In this document: positions 1 through 8,327 of the stretch, piece by piece
How the letters are laid out: every line of letters begins with the position of its first letter
Numbering within the stretch: the stretch's first letter is position 1
Source of the DNA: Rhodospirillaceae bacterium
GTDB lineage: Bacteria; Pseudomonadota; Alphaproteobacteria; Rhodospirillales; JABHCV01
Assembly: GCA_018662005.1 (NCBI GenBank)
Contig: JABJHA010000027.1
Span: forward strand, 56,074 to 120,073
Length of the DNA: 64,000 nt
Direction: 5' to 3'
Notes under the pieces: generated by a model
What the model was told of the DNA's origin: nothing
Seen by the model: the letters and a program-made list of their open reading frames with translations, nothing else
Database searches by the model: none
Made by a program: the position numbers and the translations under genes

Positions 1-2
1 GG

Positions 3-380
3 CCCGATGGCGGGGCCTGTCTTTTGGGGCGACATGAGAATTTTTCCACGGGTATGTATTCAACCCTGGCGGGCTTCGTCGATCAGGGCGAAACCCTGGA
101 ACAGGCGGTTGCCCGCGAGGTCTTTGAAGAAGCCGGCATTCTTGTCGATAACGTTACCTACCGGGCCTCGCAACCCTGGCCGTTTCCGGCTTCGCTGATG
201 TTGGGGTTTCGGGCGCGCGCCCTGACCTTCAATATCGACACCAACAGCGACGAGCTGGAAGAAGCACGCTGGTTTACCCGCGACCAAATCGCCCGTTTTC
301 CAGACAAGGGACTGCGTCTGTCCCGCAAGGATTCGATCTCCTACAACCTGATTAAGGACTGGCTCGATGAAAAAGTTTAG
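3..380 (+). CDS. nudC: NAD(+)/NADH diphosphatase NudC, C-terminal part (5' end outside window)
   Basis: Hydrolyses NAD(H) to NMN(H) and AMP; the family also removes NAD caps from RNA. The reading frame is open from the window edge, so the N-terminal domain and zinc ribbon are missing here. The visible part holds a complete Nudix box (GFVDQGE, then REVFEEAGI) followed by SQPWPFPAS, the NudC-specific motif that separates it from other Nudix hydrolases. The gene converges with pheA and the two stop codons overlap by a few bases. Family assignment is secure; the true start cannot be seen. Confidence 0.9.
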   Translation, partial: PDGGACLLGRHENFSTGMYSTLAGFVDQGETLEQAVAREVFEEAGILVDNVTYRASQPWPFPASLMLGFRARALTFNIDTNSDELEEARWFTRDQIARFPDKGLRLSRKDSISYNLIKDWLDEKV

Positions 381-1231
381 GTGCCGTCTTCCTTACGGAA
401 GGGATGGGCCGGGAAGACACCGAGTATTTTCACCCATGAGGTGAAGAAACCAAGCTCCTCCATAGCCAACTCAACGCTTTTATCGCTACAGTGGCCCTCA
501 ATTTCCGCGTAAAACTGGGCCGCGTAGAAATTGCCGTCAACCATGTAGCTTTCCAGCTTTGTCATGTTGACTCCGTTGGTGGCAAACCCGCCCATGGCCT
601 TGAAAAGGGCCGCCGGTACGTTTCGCACCTTGAAAACAAAACTGGTCACCCAGTCGCTGCCGTCGGCTACTGGAAAATCCGCCTCGCGCGTCATAATCAG
701 GAACCTGGTGGTGTTGTGTTCGGCGTCTTCAATGTTGGCGCGCAGGGATTCCAGGCCGTAAATCTCGCCCGCCAGCTCCGATGCAATGGCGGCGTGGGTA
801 CGATCCCCCTGCTTGGCGATCATTTCGGCCCCGGCGGCGGTATCCGCGTATACAACCGGCTCAAGCCCCAGCTCGCGGATAATGTTGCGGCATTGCGGCA
901 GCGCATGAACATGGGAATGGACATGGGTCAGGTCTTCAATTTTTGTACCCGGCAACGCCAGTAAATGATGATCGACGCGCTGGAAGTGCTCGCCAATAAT
1001 ATGCAAGTTGGAATCCGGCAACAGATGATGAATATCGGCAACCCGGCCGGCAACCGAATTGTCGATAGGGATCATCGCCAGCCTGGCCTGACCCCCCAGA
1101 ACGGCCGCGAAGGTGTCTTCAAAAGTATGACACGGCAGGGTTTTCATCTCCGGATGGACGGCCCGGCAGGCAAGGTCCGAATAAGCCCCGGGGGCACCCT
1201 GGAAAGCGATCATTTGGTTCGCGTCCGACAT
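377..1231 (-). CDS. pheA: prephenate dehydratase
   Basis: Converts prephenate to phenylpyruvate in phenylalanine synthesis. The 284-residue protein is a stand-alone dehydratase with no chorismate mutase domain. The N-terminal catalytic part starts with the substrate-pocket motif FQGAPGAYS and contains NTTRFLIM, the family's catalytic Thr-Arg region. A C-terminal ACT domain (from about residue 190, with KLESYM) is the expected site for phenylalanine feedback. The ATG has AAGGG about 9 bases upstream. It lies 16 bases after kdsB on the same strand, so the two are probably co-transcribed. Confidence 0.93.
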   Translation of the reverse strand: MSDANQMIAFQGAPGAYSDLACRAVHPEMKTLPCHTFEDTFAAVLGGQARLAMIPIDNSVAGRVADIHHLLPDSNLHIIGEHFQRVDHHLLALPGTKIEDLTHVHSHVHALPQCRNIIRELGLEPVVYADTAAGAEMIAKQGDRTHAAIASELAGEIYGLESLRANIEDAEHNTTRFLIMTREADFPVADGSDWVTSFVFKVRNVPAALFKAMGGFATNGVNMTKLESYMVDGNFYAAQFYAEIEGHCSDKSVELAMEELGFFTSWVKILGVFPAHPFRKEDGT

Positions 1232-1247
1232 CTTCTATAAACCCTTA

Positions 1248-2015
1248 TTATTGTGACGCCAGCATCTCGCGGGCGCGCTGCAAGTCCGCCGGAGTATCGA
1301 CACCAAGAGGCACCGTGTCAACGAGCGCCGCGTCAATGCGCATACCTGCTTCCAGGGCGCGCAATTGTTCCAGTCTTTCGCGCTTTTCAAGGGGGGCCGG
1401 GGGAAGCCCGACAAATCTTTCCAGTGCCCTGCGGCGGAAGGCATAAAGGCCAATGTGGTGATACAGGGGCCCGTCGCCGGAAGGCACCGGCTGGCGACTG
1501 AAATACAGGGCCCGTCCCGTATCCGCGCCTGCGTTCATGGACAACACCGCCTTGACCACATTGGGGTTGGCTTTTTCATCCTCATCGGTGATCTCGCAAG
1601 CCAGGGTGGCGATGTCGGTTAGCGGTTCCTTAAGCGGTTTTAAAACCTGACGGACCACCGCCGCTTCAATGGTCGGCAAATCACCCTGAATATTAACGAT
1701 GGCATCGTGATGCCCATCAGGATCGATCACAGCAAGGGCTTCAAACGCCCTGTCAGAACCCGATGGATGATCTGGATTGGTCATCACTGCCTGCGCGCCC
1801 GCAGCTTTTACGGCATCGAAAATTTCCTGATCGCCACAAGCGACAACGACCGGCCCGACATCGGCTTCCATGGCCCGTCGCCAAACCTGGACAATCATGG
1901 GCGCACCGCCTATATCCAGCAGCGGCTTTCCCGGCAATCGGGTTGACGCCATCCTTGCCGGCACCACAACAATGGGGTTTTCCGGGGCGCTGCGAGGTTG
2001 ATTATTTTCAGTCAT
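1248..2015 (-). CDS. kdsB: 3-deoxy-manno-octulosonate cytidylyltransferase (CMP-KDO synthetase)
   Basis: Activates KDO with CTP for lipopolysaccharide core synthesis, showing a Gram-negative envelope. The 255-residue protein has the nucleotidyl-binding start [14 protein letters not shown], the metal-site segment [10 protein letters not shown] and the late [11 protein letters not shown] segment. The chosen start (MTENNQ) is internal to a longer frame reaching 2060; the longer form adds a polar 15-residue stretch not expected in the family and runs towards the divergent cytochrome gene. No strong ribosome site is visible for either start. Probably first gene of a kdsB-pheA unit. Confidence 0.92.
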   Translation of the reverse strand: MTENNQPRSAPENPIVVVPARMASTRLPGKPLLDIGGAPMIVQVWRRAMEADVGPVVVACGDQEIFDAVKAAGAQAVMTNPDHPSGSDRAFEALAVIDPDGHHDAIVNIQGDLPTIEAAVVRQVLKPLKEPLTDIATLACEITDEDEKANPNVVKAVLSMNAGADTGRALYFSRQPVPSGDGPLYHHIGLYAFRRRALERFVGLPPAPLEKRERLEQLRALEAGMRIDAALVDTVPLGVDTPADLQRAREMLASQ

Positions 2016-2113
2016 TGGCAAATCTTGATCATGGTTTCTGGATTTCGCTGAACGGGTCATGCAGTATAACGACGGTGCGTCTGCCTGAAACGGAAAAAAA
2101 GGATTGTTGGGTT

Positions 2114-2665
2114 ATGGATTCCGGCTTCATTAAGAACATTATGATTTCCCTCGCCATCGCCTTGGGCGTGGTCATTGTCGTCAACGTCATCGGCGAGTTG
2201 TCCGTCCGCCCCCGGACCGAACTGGCTGCCCCCGAACGCAAACAAGCCGAAAAGGCCACCGAAGAAACGAAAACCGAAGCGCCTGCTGCACCGGTAAAGG
2301 CCGCCGCGCCAGACATGGCGAGCCTGCTTGCTGCCTATTCCCCGGAAGCCGGTAAAAAAGCTTTTCGCAAGTGCAAATCCTGCCACACATCGGATAAAGG
2401 TGGCGCCAATCGTGTCGGCCCCAATCTTTGGGATGTGGTCGGACGCGAAAAAGGAGGGGTCCCGGGTTTCAAGTATTCCGACGCCCTGATGCTGAAAGGC
2501 GGCACCTGGACCTACAAGGATCTGGATCGCTTCCTGGCCAATCCCCGGACCTTTATCATTGGCACCAAAATGTCACTTAAGGGTTTTTCCGATCCGGCAC
2601 TCAGGGTCAGTCTGATCGGTTTCCTGCGCGCTTTAAGCGACAGTCCCAAGCCCTTGGCGGAATAA
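2114..2665 (+). CDS. membrane-anchored c-type cytochrome (CycM/cytochrome c552-like)
   Basis: Electron carrier of the respiratory chain, tethered to the cytoplasmic membrane and facing the periplasm. Of 183 residues, about 7-27 form one uncleaved membrane anchor, about 33-75 form an Ala/Pro/Lys/Glu-rich linker, and the rest is a class I cytochrome c with heme motif CKSCH at 87-91 and the axial Met at 153 (GTKMS). The open frame extends far upstream, antisense to kdsB, but the ATG at 2114 places the anchor at the N terminus as in CycM and has AAGGA upstream. Divergent from kdsB; hisN follows after 6 bases. Confidence 0.88.
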   Translation: MDSGFIKNIMISLAIALGVVIVVNVIGELSVRPRTELAAPERKQAEKATEETKTEAPAAPVKAAAPDMASLLAAYSPEAGKKAFRKCKSCHTSDKGGANRVGPNLWDVVGREKGGVPGFKYSDALMLKGGTWTYKDLDRFLANPRTFIIGTKMSLKGFSDPALRVSLIGFLRALSDSPKPLAE

Positions 2666-2671
2666 TATCTG

Positions 2672-3445
2672 ATGTATTCCAAAGAACGCGAACTGGCGGA
2701 AAAGCTGGCCGATTGCGCCCGCAGCAGTGTCCTTTCATACTTTAGAAAACCCCTGGACATCGACACGAAGGGTGATGAAAGCCCCGTGACCATCGCCGAC
2801 CGGGAAACCGAAAGGCTGATGCGCGAACTGATTGGCGAGACCTTTCCGGGTCACGGTATTCTAGGCGAGGAATTCGGGGCGGAGAATACAGATGCCCCCT
2901 ATGTCTGGGCCCTTGACCCCATTGACGGCACCAAATCCTTCATAACCGGGAACCCCCTGTTTGGCACCCTTATTTCGCTGCTGAAGGATGGCCGCCCTAT
3001 CATCGGTATCATCGACATGCCGGCCCTGGACGAACGATGGATTGGTTGCGAAAACCGGCAAACCACCCTCAACGGCAAAGACGTCCATGTGCGCCCGTGC
3101 GCCGACCTGGGCGATGCCTGGTTGTACGCAACATCGCCCCACATGTTTGGTGAAAACGACTTCCAGGCATTTGAAAAAGTTCGGAAATTATCCGGGTGCG
3201 CCCTTTACGGCATTGATTGCTATTCATACGGATTGCTCGCCAACGGTTCCTGCGACCTGATCATCGAAGCGACCATGGGAACCCATGACTATTGCGCCCT
3301 GGTTCCGGTGATCACCGGGGCCGGCGGAACAATGACCGATTGGCAGGGGAAGCCGCTGGACCTGAATTCAGACGGTCGGGTTATCGCCGCAGGCGACCAG
3401 GCAATAGCCGAAAAAGTCCGCGCCCTGTTAAATCCGTACGACTGA
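2672..3445 (+). CDS. hisN: histidinol-phosphatase, inositol-monophosphatase family
   Basis: Likely dephosphorylates histidinol phosphate in histidine synthesis. Member of the Mg-dependent IMPase superfamily: GEEFG at 66-70 supplies the acidic residues and LDPIDGTKSF at 81-90 is the metal-binding signature. The segment FITGNPLFGTLISL and the later CYSYGLLA stretch are features of the HisN subfamily, which is why this is preferred over inositol monophosphatase or CysQ. 257 residues is normal length. Six bases after the cytochrome gene and followed at once by a strong hairpin, so it ends the transcript. Confidence 0.83.
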   Translation: MYSKERELAEKLADCARSSVLSYFRKPLDIDTKGDESPVTIADRETERLMRELIGETFPGHGILGEEFGAENTDAPYVWALDPIDGTKSFITGNPLFGTLISLLKDGRPIIGIIDMPALDERWIGCENRQTTLNGKDVHVRPCADLGDAWLYATSPHMFGENDFQAFEKVRKLSGCALYGIDCYSYGLLANGSCDLIIEATMGTHDYCALVPVITGAGGTMTDWQGKPLDLNSDGRVIAAGDQAIAEKVRALLNPYD

Positions 3446-3460
3446 TTGATGAAAGAAAAA

Positions 3461-3486
3461 CCCCGGATCGTCAAAGCGATCCGGGG
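3461..3486. terminator. perfect 10-bp hairpin, probable bidirectional terminator
   Basis: CCCCGGATCG, a 6-base loop, then CGATCCGGGG. It is preceded by AAAAA and followed by TTAT. It sits just after the hisN stop and before the end of the oppositely oriented response-regulator gene, so it may end transcripts from both sides. Confidence 0.75.
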
Positions 3487-3571
3487 TTATAGGGGCGCAT
3501 AAGCGGCAGGGAGCGGATCCCTATCGCCAAATTGCAGCCCCTTGGGGCCTCGTGGCATTCCTTGAAAATTC

Positions 3572-4153
3572 TCAAGAAACGCTGGCATTCTCCATTCGGC
3601 GCTCTGTCCCGAAAAAGGCGCTTTCTGAATCATCGCGACGTTCGGGTCCGTTCATGCGTCCGCGCTCGCGACGGTTCTCCCCGCTAAAGGATTCCTTGTA
3701 CAGGCGGCGGCGGTCGGGGCCGAAAAATTTCTGATTGGAAATAAACATACGGCGCTTCTCGATCACCGAACAAACCCTGGAATAAACCCGGGAAGCGGAA
3801 ATCGGCTTCGCCAAAAATTCAGTCATTCCGGAATCCCGGGCCGTATAGATATGGCGGGATTCAGTGTTGGCGGTAATCACAATCACCGGCACATAAGGAT
3901 TAGCGCTACCATCCTGATGACGCAGTTCTTTGAGTAACTCAATACCGTTCAGGCCCGGGGCCCAATCGGTCATCACCAAATCGGCAGGGCGCTCGGTGAA
4001 CATTTCGAGGGCTTCTTTAACATTGTCGCAATCACGCACATCGCGGATACCAAGTTGACGCAAAACGTCGCGCAGCAAACGGCGCATATAACCGTGCTTT
4101 TCCACGAGCATGACATTGAGATGGCTAAGGTCGTAATTTTTCACGAGGCTCAT
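3572..4153 (-). CDS. receiver-domain response regulator with Arg-rich tail
   Basis: A two-component-type receiver (about 11-133 of 193 residues) with probable phospho-acceptor Asp63 (MTDW) and the conserved Lys116 (LAKP). There is no DNA-binding domain. The C-terminal 60 residues are basic with repeated Phe/Gly-X-X-Arg-Arg motifs (FFGPDRR, SGENRR, GPERR, FGTERR). Oddity: the acidic pair that normally holds Mg next to the phosphosite reads VEKH at 17-20, so the second acid is a Lys. The start was set at MSLVKN, preceded by AAAGGA, because the longer frame reads through a DNA direct repeat. No kinase is adjacent, so the partner is unknown. Confidence 0.75.
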   Translation of the reverse strand: MSLVKNYDLSHLNVMLVEKHGYMRRLLRDVLRQLGIRDVRDCDNVKEALEMFTERPADLVMTDWAPGLNGIELLKELRHQDGSANPYVPVIVITANTESRHIYTARDSGMTEFLAKPISASRVYSRVCSVIEKRRMFISNQKFFGPDRRRLYKESFSGENRRERGRMNGPERRDDSESAFFGTERRMENASVS

Positions 4154-4204
4154 ATCCTTTGTTGAGATTGTTATATTCCCGTTAAATGACAACAACCTGA
4201 CATT

Positions 4205-4262
4205 CCGTGCCGCAAAGTCCCCTTGCCGTGCCGCAAAGTCCCCCTTGCCGTGCCGCAAAGTC
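4205..4262. repeat. three tandem copies of a 15-16 base motif upstream of the response regulator
   Basis: CCGTGCCGCAAAGTCC occurs at 4205-4220 and 4226-4241, and a third copy (last base changed) starts at 4248; spacing is 21 and 22 bases. The array lies in the shared upstream region of the response-regulator gene (minus strand) and yejA (plus strand). The helical-turn-like spacing would suit a multi-site operator, but slippage duplication is equally possible. Confidence 0.6.
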
Positions 4263-4347
4263 TCCCTTGATCAAAACCGGGGTGGAGGCCACAATCTGAC
4301 CCCATTTCATGCTTATGTTTTTTTGCCAACAATCAGGAGCCCCAAAC

Positions 4348-6180
4348 GTGAACCGTCTCTTCATCGTTTTGCTAACCGCCACCTTCGTGCTGACAGGGGC
4401 CGCTACCGCCATGGCCGAACCCCGCCACGGCCTGGCCATGCACGGCGAACCTAAATACGGCCCTGATTTCAAGCATTTTGATTATGTCAATCCGGACGCC
4501 CCCAAGGGGGGTAAGGTTAAACTGGGATCGACGGGAAGTTTCGACAACCTGAACGGCTTTATTGTCAAAGGCGAGGCCGCCGATGGCCTGGGCGCTATGT
4601 ACGACACCCTGATGACCGGCAGCGCCGATGAAGCGTTCACCGAATACGGCCTGCTGGCAGAGAGCATCGAGGTCCCTGAAGATCGCACCTGGGTTCAGTT
4701 TGTCTTGCGCAAAGAGGCCCGGTGGCACGATGGCAAGCCGGTCACCGCCGATGATGTCATCTGGACCTTTAACACCCTGCTTGAAAAAGGCACCCCCCGT
4801 TATCGTTATTATTACGCCGATGTTGTCGGGGCTAAAAAAATTGACGAGCGTACTGTTCGTTTCGATTTTAAAAATGGGGAAAACCGTGAACTCCCCATGA
4901 TCATGGGGCAACTGGTGGTCCTGCCCAAGCATTACTGGCAGGATAAGGACTTCACCAAAACCACCCTGGAACCGCCCCTTGGCAGTGGCCCGTACCGGGT
5001 CGAAAGTCTGGAAGCCGGGCGCGACATCAGCTACCGGCGGGTCGAAAATTATTGGGGTCGCGACCTACCCGTCAATGTCGGGCGCGACAACTTCGACGTC
5101 ATAACATACGACTATTACCGTGACGCCACGGTTCAGGTTGAAGCCTTCAAGGCCGGGGCTTTTGATTTTCGGGCCGAAAATATTTCCAAGGTCTGGGCAA
5201 CCTCTTACGACATCCCGGCTGTCAAAAAAGGCCTGATCAAGAAGATTGAGGTCAAACACAACCGCACCGCCGGTATTCAGGGCTTCGTCTACAACACCAG
5301 AAGGGAAATTTTCAAAGATCCGAAATTGCGCCAGGCCCTGGCTTACGGCTTTGATTTTGCATGGTCAAACCGCAACCTGTTCTATGGCCAGTACACCCGC
5401 ACCCGCAGCTATTTCGACAATTCCGAATTGGCGGCGACGGGACTTCCGGGGAAAGAGGAGCTGGAAATTCTCGAACCTTACCGGGGCCGCATAGCCGATG
5501 ACGTCTTCACCACAGAATACCAGCCACCCAAAACCAAAGGTGACGGACGCATCCGCTCAAACCTTCGGATCGGGGACAGGTTGCTGAAAGAGGCCGGTTG
5601 GGTCATTAAGGACAACCTGCGGGTTAACGAAAAAACCGGCCGGGTTCTTGAATTTGAAATCCTGCTGGTCAGCCCCGCCTTCGAGCGCATCGTCCTGCCC
5701 TTTGCCAAAAATCTCGAACGCCTGGGCGTCAAGACAAGCGTTCGCACCGTCGATTCGGCGCAATACCTACGGCGTCTTGAAACCTTCGATTACGACATGC
5801 TGACCTTTATCTGGGGCCAATCCCTGTCACCGGGCAACGAACAACTGGGCTATTGGGGTTCAGGGGCGGCCAGCCAAAACGGCAGCCGTAACTTTATCGG
5901 CATCAGTGATCCGGTTGTCGATGACCTGATCGCGGGCCTGATTTCCGCCCCGGACCGGGAAAGCCTGATCACCCGCACCCGCGCCCTGGACCGGGTCCTG
6001 CAGTGGGGCCATTACCTGATCCCCCATTGGCATCTGGATTATGATCGTCTGATTTTCTGGAATAAATTTGAAAGACCGAAGGTAACGCCCATCTCCGGCG
6101 CCCAGTTTAATACATGGTGGATAAACCCGAACGCCGAAAAAGCAACGGTCGATGGTTTGAAATCTCTGAAAAGCGAATAA
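4348..6180 (+). CDS. yejA: oligopeptide ABC transporter, periplasmic solute-binding protein (YejA-type)
   Basis: Captures peptides in the periplasm for the YejBEF importer. The GTG at 4348 has AGGAG 8 bases upstream and gives 610 residues with a clear signal peptide ending at about TAMA, before EPRHGL. The body is an SBP family 5 protein; HFDYVNPDAPKGG near the mature N terminus is typical of the YejA branch, and the length is normal. It heads a four-gene operon with both permeases and a fused ATPase; the next gene starts 9 bases after its stop. The exact substrate (peptides, or antibacterial peptides as in enterics) is inferred only. Confidence 0.9.
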   Translation: MNRLFIVLLTATFVLTGAATAMAEPRHGLAMHGEPKYGPDFKHFDYVNPDAPKGGKVKLGSTGSFDNLNGFIVKGEAADGLGAMYDTLMTGSADEAFTEYGLLAESIEVPEDRTWVQFVLRKEARWHDGKPVTADDVIWTFNTLLEKGTPRYRYYYADVVGAKKIDERTVRFDFKNGENRELPMIMGQLVVLPKHYWQDKDFTKTTLEPPLGSGPYRVESLEAGRDISYRRVENYWGRDLPVNVGRDNFDVITYDYYRDATVQVEAFKAGAFDFRAENISKVWATSYDIPAVKKGLIKKIEVKHNRTAGIQGFVYNTRREIFKDPKLRQALAYGFDFAWSNRNLFYGQYTRTRSYFDNSELAATGLPGKEELEILEPYRGRIADDVFTTEYQPPKTKGDGRIRSNLRIGDRLLKEAGWVIKDNLRVNEKTGRVLEFEILLVSPAFERIVLPFAKNLERLGVKTSVRTVDSAQYLRRLETFDYDMLTFIWGQSLSPGNEQLGYWGSGAASQNGSRNFIGISDPVVDDLIAGLISAPDRESLITRTRALDRVLQWGHYLIPHWHLDYDRLIFWNKFERPKVTPISGAQFNTWWINPNAEKATVDGLKSLKSE

Positions 6181-6189
6181 CGAAAGATC

Positions 6190-7302
6190 ATGCTCGCCTA
6201 TATTCTCCGCCGCTTAGCTTTGATCGTGCCGACACTGTTCGGCATCATGGTCGTCAATTTTATTATCGTTCAGGCCGCCCCTGGTGGCCCGGTCGAGCAG
6301 GTGATCGCCAAATTACAGGGCTTGCAGGTCGAAGCCACGGCCCGGGTCAGCGGCAGCGCCGGCGGTGAAATTGCCGCCGGCACCAAATCGCGCCAACAAA
6401 CGAGTAGCGGGACGACCAGCAAGTATCGCGGCGCCCAAGGCCTTGATCCGGAATTCATCAAGGACATCGAGCGCCAGTTCGGTTTCGACAAACCTGCCCC
6501 TGAGCGCTTCTTCCTGATGATGAAGAATTATCTGGTCTTCGATTTCGGCGACAGTTTTTTTCGCGACCGCAGTGTTTTTGATCTTGTCGTTGATAAAATG
6601 CCGGTCTCGATATCGCTTGGTTTATGGACGACCTTGTTGATCTATCTGATATCAATCCCGCTTGGCATAACGAAAGCCGTGCGCGACGGCTCACGCTTCG
6701 ACATGTGGTCCAGCGGCGTTGTCATTGTCGGAAACGCGATCCCCGGTTTCCTGTTCGCTATCCTGCTGATCGTCGTCTTCGCCGGTGGACGCTATTTGGA
6801 CTGGTTTCCCCTGCGTGGCCTGTTTTCAGATAACTTCGACGAATTATCGGGTTTGCAGAAAGTAACCGATTACTTCTGGCATATGGCGTTGCCGATCCTG
6901 TCCATGGTGATCGGCGGCTTTGCCGGTCTTACCATGCTGACGAAGAATTCGTTTCTCGATGAAATTAACAAGCAGTACGTCATTACCGCCCGTTCCAAGG
7001 GGTTGACCGAACACCGGGTCCTGTACGGCCACATATTCCGCAACGCCATGTTGATCGTCGTCGCCGGTTTTCCCAGCGCCTTCATCAGCATCCTTTTTAC
7101 CGGTGCCCTGCTGACCGAGATTATTTTCTCGCTCGATGGCCTTGGCCTGCTTGGATTTGAGGCCGCCATCAACCGTGATTACCCGGTCATGTTCGGGTCC
7201 CTTTATTTCTTTACCCTGCTGGGGCTGGTGATGAATTTGATTGGTGATGTGATGTATCACGTCATCGATCCGCGTATCGATTTTGAGAGTCGGGGAGCCT
7301 GA
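6190..7302 (+). CDS. yejB: oligopeptide ABC transporter permease (YejB-type)
   Basis: Inner-membrane permease subunit, 370 residues with about six membrane segments. The N terminus ([19 protein letters not shown]) is the classic DppB/OppB start. A polar insertion of about 45 residues follows the first membrane helix, as in YejB. The cytoplasmic EAA loop that contacts the ATPase is near [10 protein letters not shown]. Its stop codon overlaps the ATG of the next permease, implying translational coupling. Confidence 0.9.
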   Translation: MLAYILRRLALIVPTLFGIMVVNFIIVQAAPGGPVEQVIAKLQGLQVEATARVSGSAGGEIAAGTKSRQQTSSGTTSKYRGAQGLDPEFIKDIERQFGFDKPAPERFFLMMKNYLVFDFGDSFFRDRSVFDLVVDKMPVSISLGLWTTLLIYLISIPLGITKAVRDGSRFDMWSSGVVIVGNAIPGFLFAILLIVVFAGGRYLDWFPLRGLFSDNFDELSGLQKVTDYFWHMALPILSMVIGGFAGLTMLTKNSFLDEINKQYVITARSKGLTEHRVLYGHIFRNAMLIVVAGFPSAFISILFTGALLTEIIFSLDGLGLLGFEAAINRDYPVMFGSLYFFTLLGLVMNLIGDVMYHVIDPRIDFESRGA

Positions 7303-8327
7303 TGAACCTGACCCCTTTAACACAGCGCAGGCTTGCCAACTTTCGCGCCAACAGACGTGGTTACTGGTCACTGTGGATATTTTTAGGACTATTCGTTGCC
7401 AGCCTGTTCGCCGAACTGATTGCCAACGATCAGCCGATTTTGATTAAATACGACGGACATCTTTATGTCCCGGTTTTGACCGATTACCCCGAAACCACCT
7501 TCGGCGGCTTCCTTGAAACAACGGCAGAGTACGCGGACCCTGAAGTCCGTGAAATGATCGAGGAAAAAGGCTGGATCATCTGGCCGCTGATCCATTTCAG
7601 TTATGACACTGTCAATTACGAACTAACCGTTCCGGCCCCGGCCCCGCCATCGGAACTGAACTGGCTGGGCACAGACGATCAGGGCCGCGACGTCGCCGCC
7701 CGGCTGATATACGGCTTTCGCATATCGGTGCTGTTCGGCCTGACCCTGACCCTGTTCAGCTCGATCATCGGTATTGCATCGGGTGCGGTGCAGGGTTACT
7801 TCGGCGGCTTGACGGATTTGCTGTTCCAGCGGTTTATCGAAATCTGGTCGGGACTGCCGACGCTCTACCTGCTGATCATTCTGGCAAGTGTCGTCGCCCC
7901 CAATTTCTGGTGGCTGCTGGGCTTGATGCTGATGTTTTCGTGGATGTCACTGGTCGGTGTGGTGCGGGCCGAGTTTCTCAGGGCCCGAAATTTCGATTAT
8001 GTGCGCGCCGCCCGCGCCCTCGGCGTCGGCAATATGGAAATCATGTACAAGCACATCCTGCCCAACGCCATGGTCGCGACGGTGACGTTCCTGCCCTTCA
8101 TCCTCAATGGTTCGATCACCACTTTGACGGCCCTCGACTTTCTCGGCTTCGGCCTTCCGGCAGGCTCGGCAAGCCTGGGAGAATTGCTCAATCAGGGAAA
8201 ATCCAATCTGCAAGCACCGTGGCTTGGGATGTCGGCATTCTTTGTACTGGCCATCATGTTGAGCTTGCTTATCTTCGTCGGCGAGGCGGTTCGTGACGCT
8301 TTTGATCCCAGGAAGACATTCAAATGA
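7302..8327 (+). CDS. yejE: oligopeptide ABC transporter permease (YejE-type)
   Basis: Second permease of the importer, 341 residues. After the first membrane helix a long periplasmic loop (about 35-125) ends in LGTDDQGRD, a signature of DppC/OppC-type permeases; the EAA loop lies at about DYVRAARALGVG. Starts on the last base of yejB's stop and itself overlaps yejF by ATGA, so the three are translated as a coupled set. YejB and YejE together are expected to form the heterodimeric channel. Confidence 0.9.
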   Translation: MNLTPLTQRRLANFRANRRGYWSLWIFLGLFVASLFAELIANDQPILIKYDGHLYVPVLTDYPETTFGGFLETTAEYADPEVREMIEEKGWIIWPLIHFSYDTVNYELTVPAPAPPSELNWLGTDDQGRDVAARLIYGFRISVLFGLTLTLFSSIIGIASGAVQGYFGGLTDLLFQRFIEIWSGLPTLYLLIILASVVAPNFWWLLGLMLMFSWMSLVGVVRAEFLRARNFDYVRAARALGVGNMEIMYKHILPNAMVATVTFLPFILNGSITTLTALDFLGFGLPAGSASLGELLNQGKSNLQAPWLGMSAFFVLAIMLSLLIFVGEAVRDAFDPRKTFK

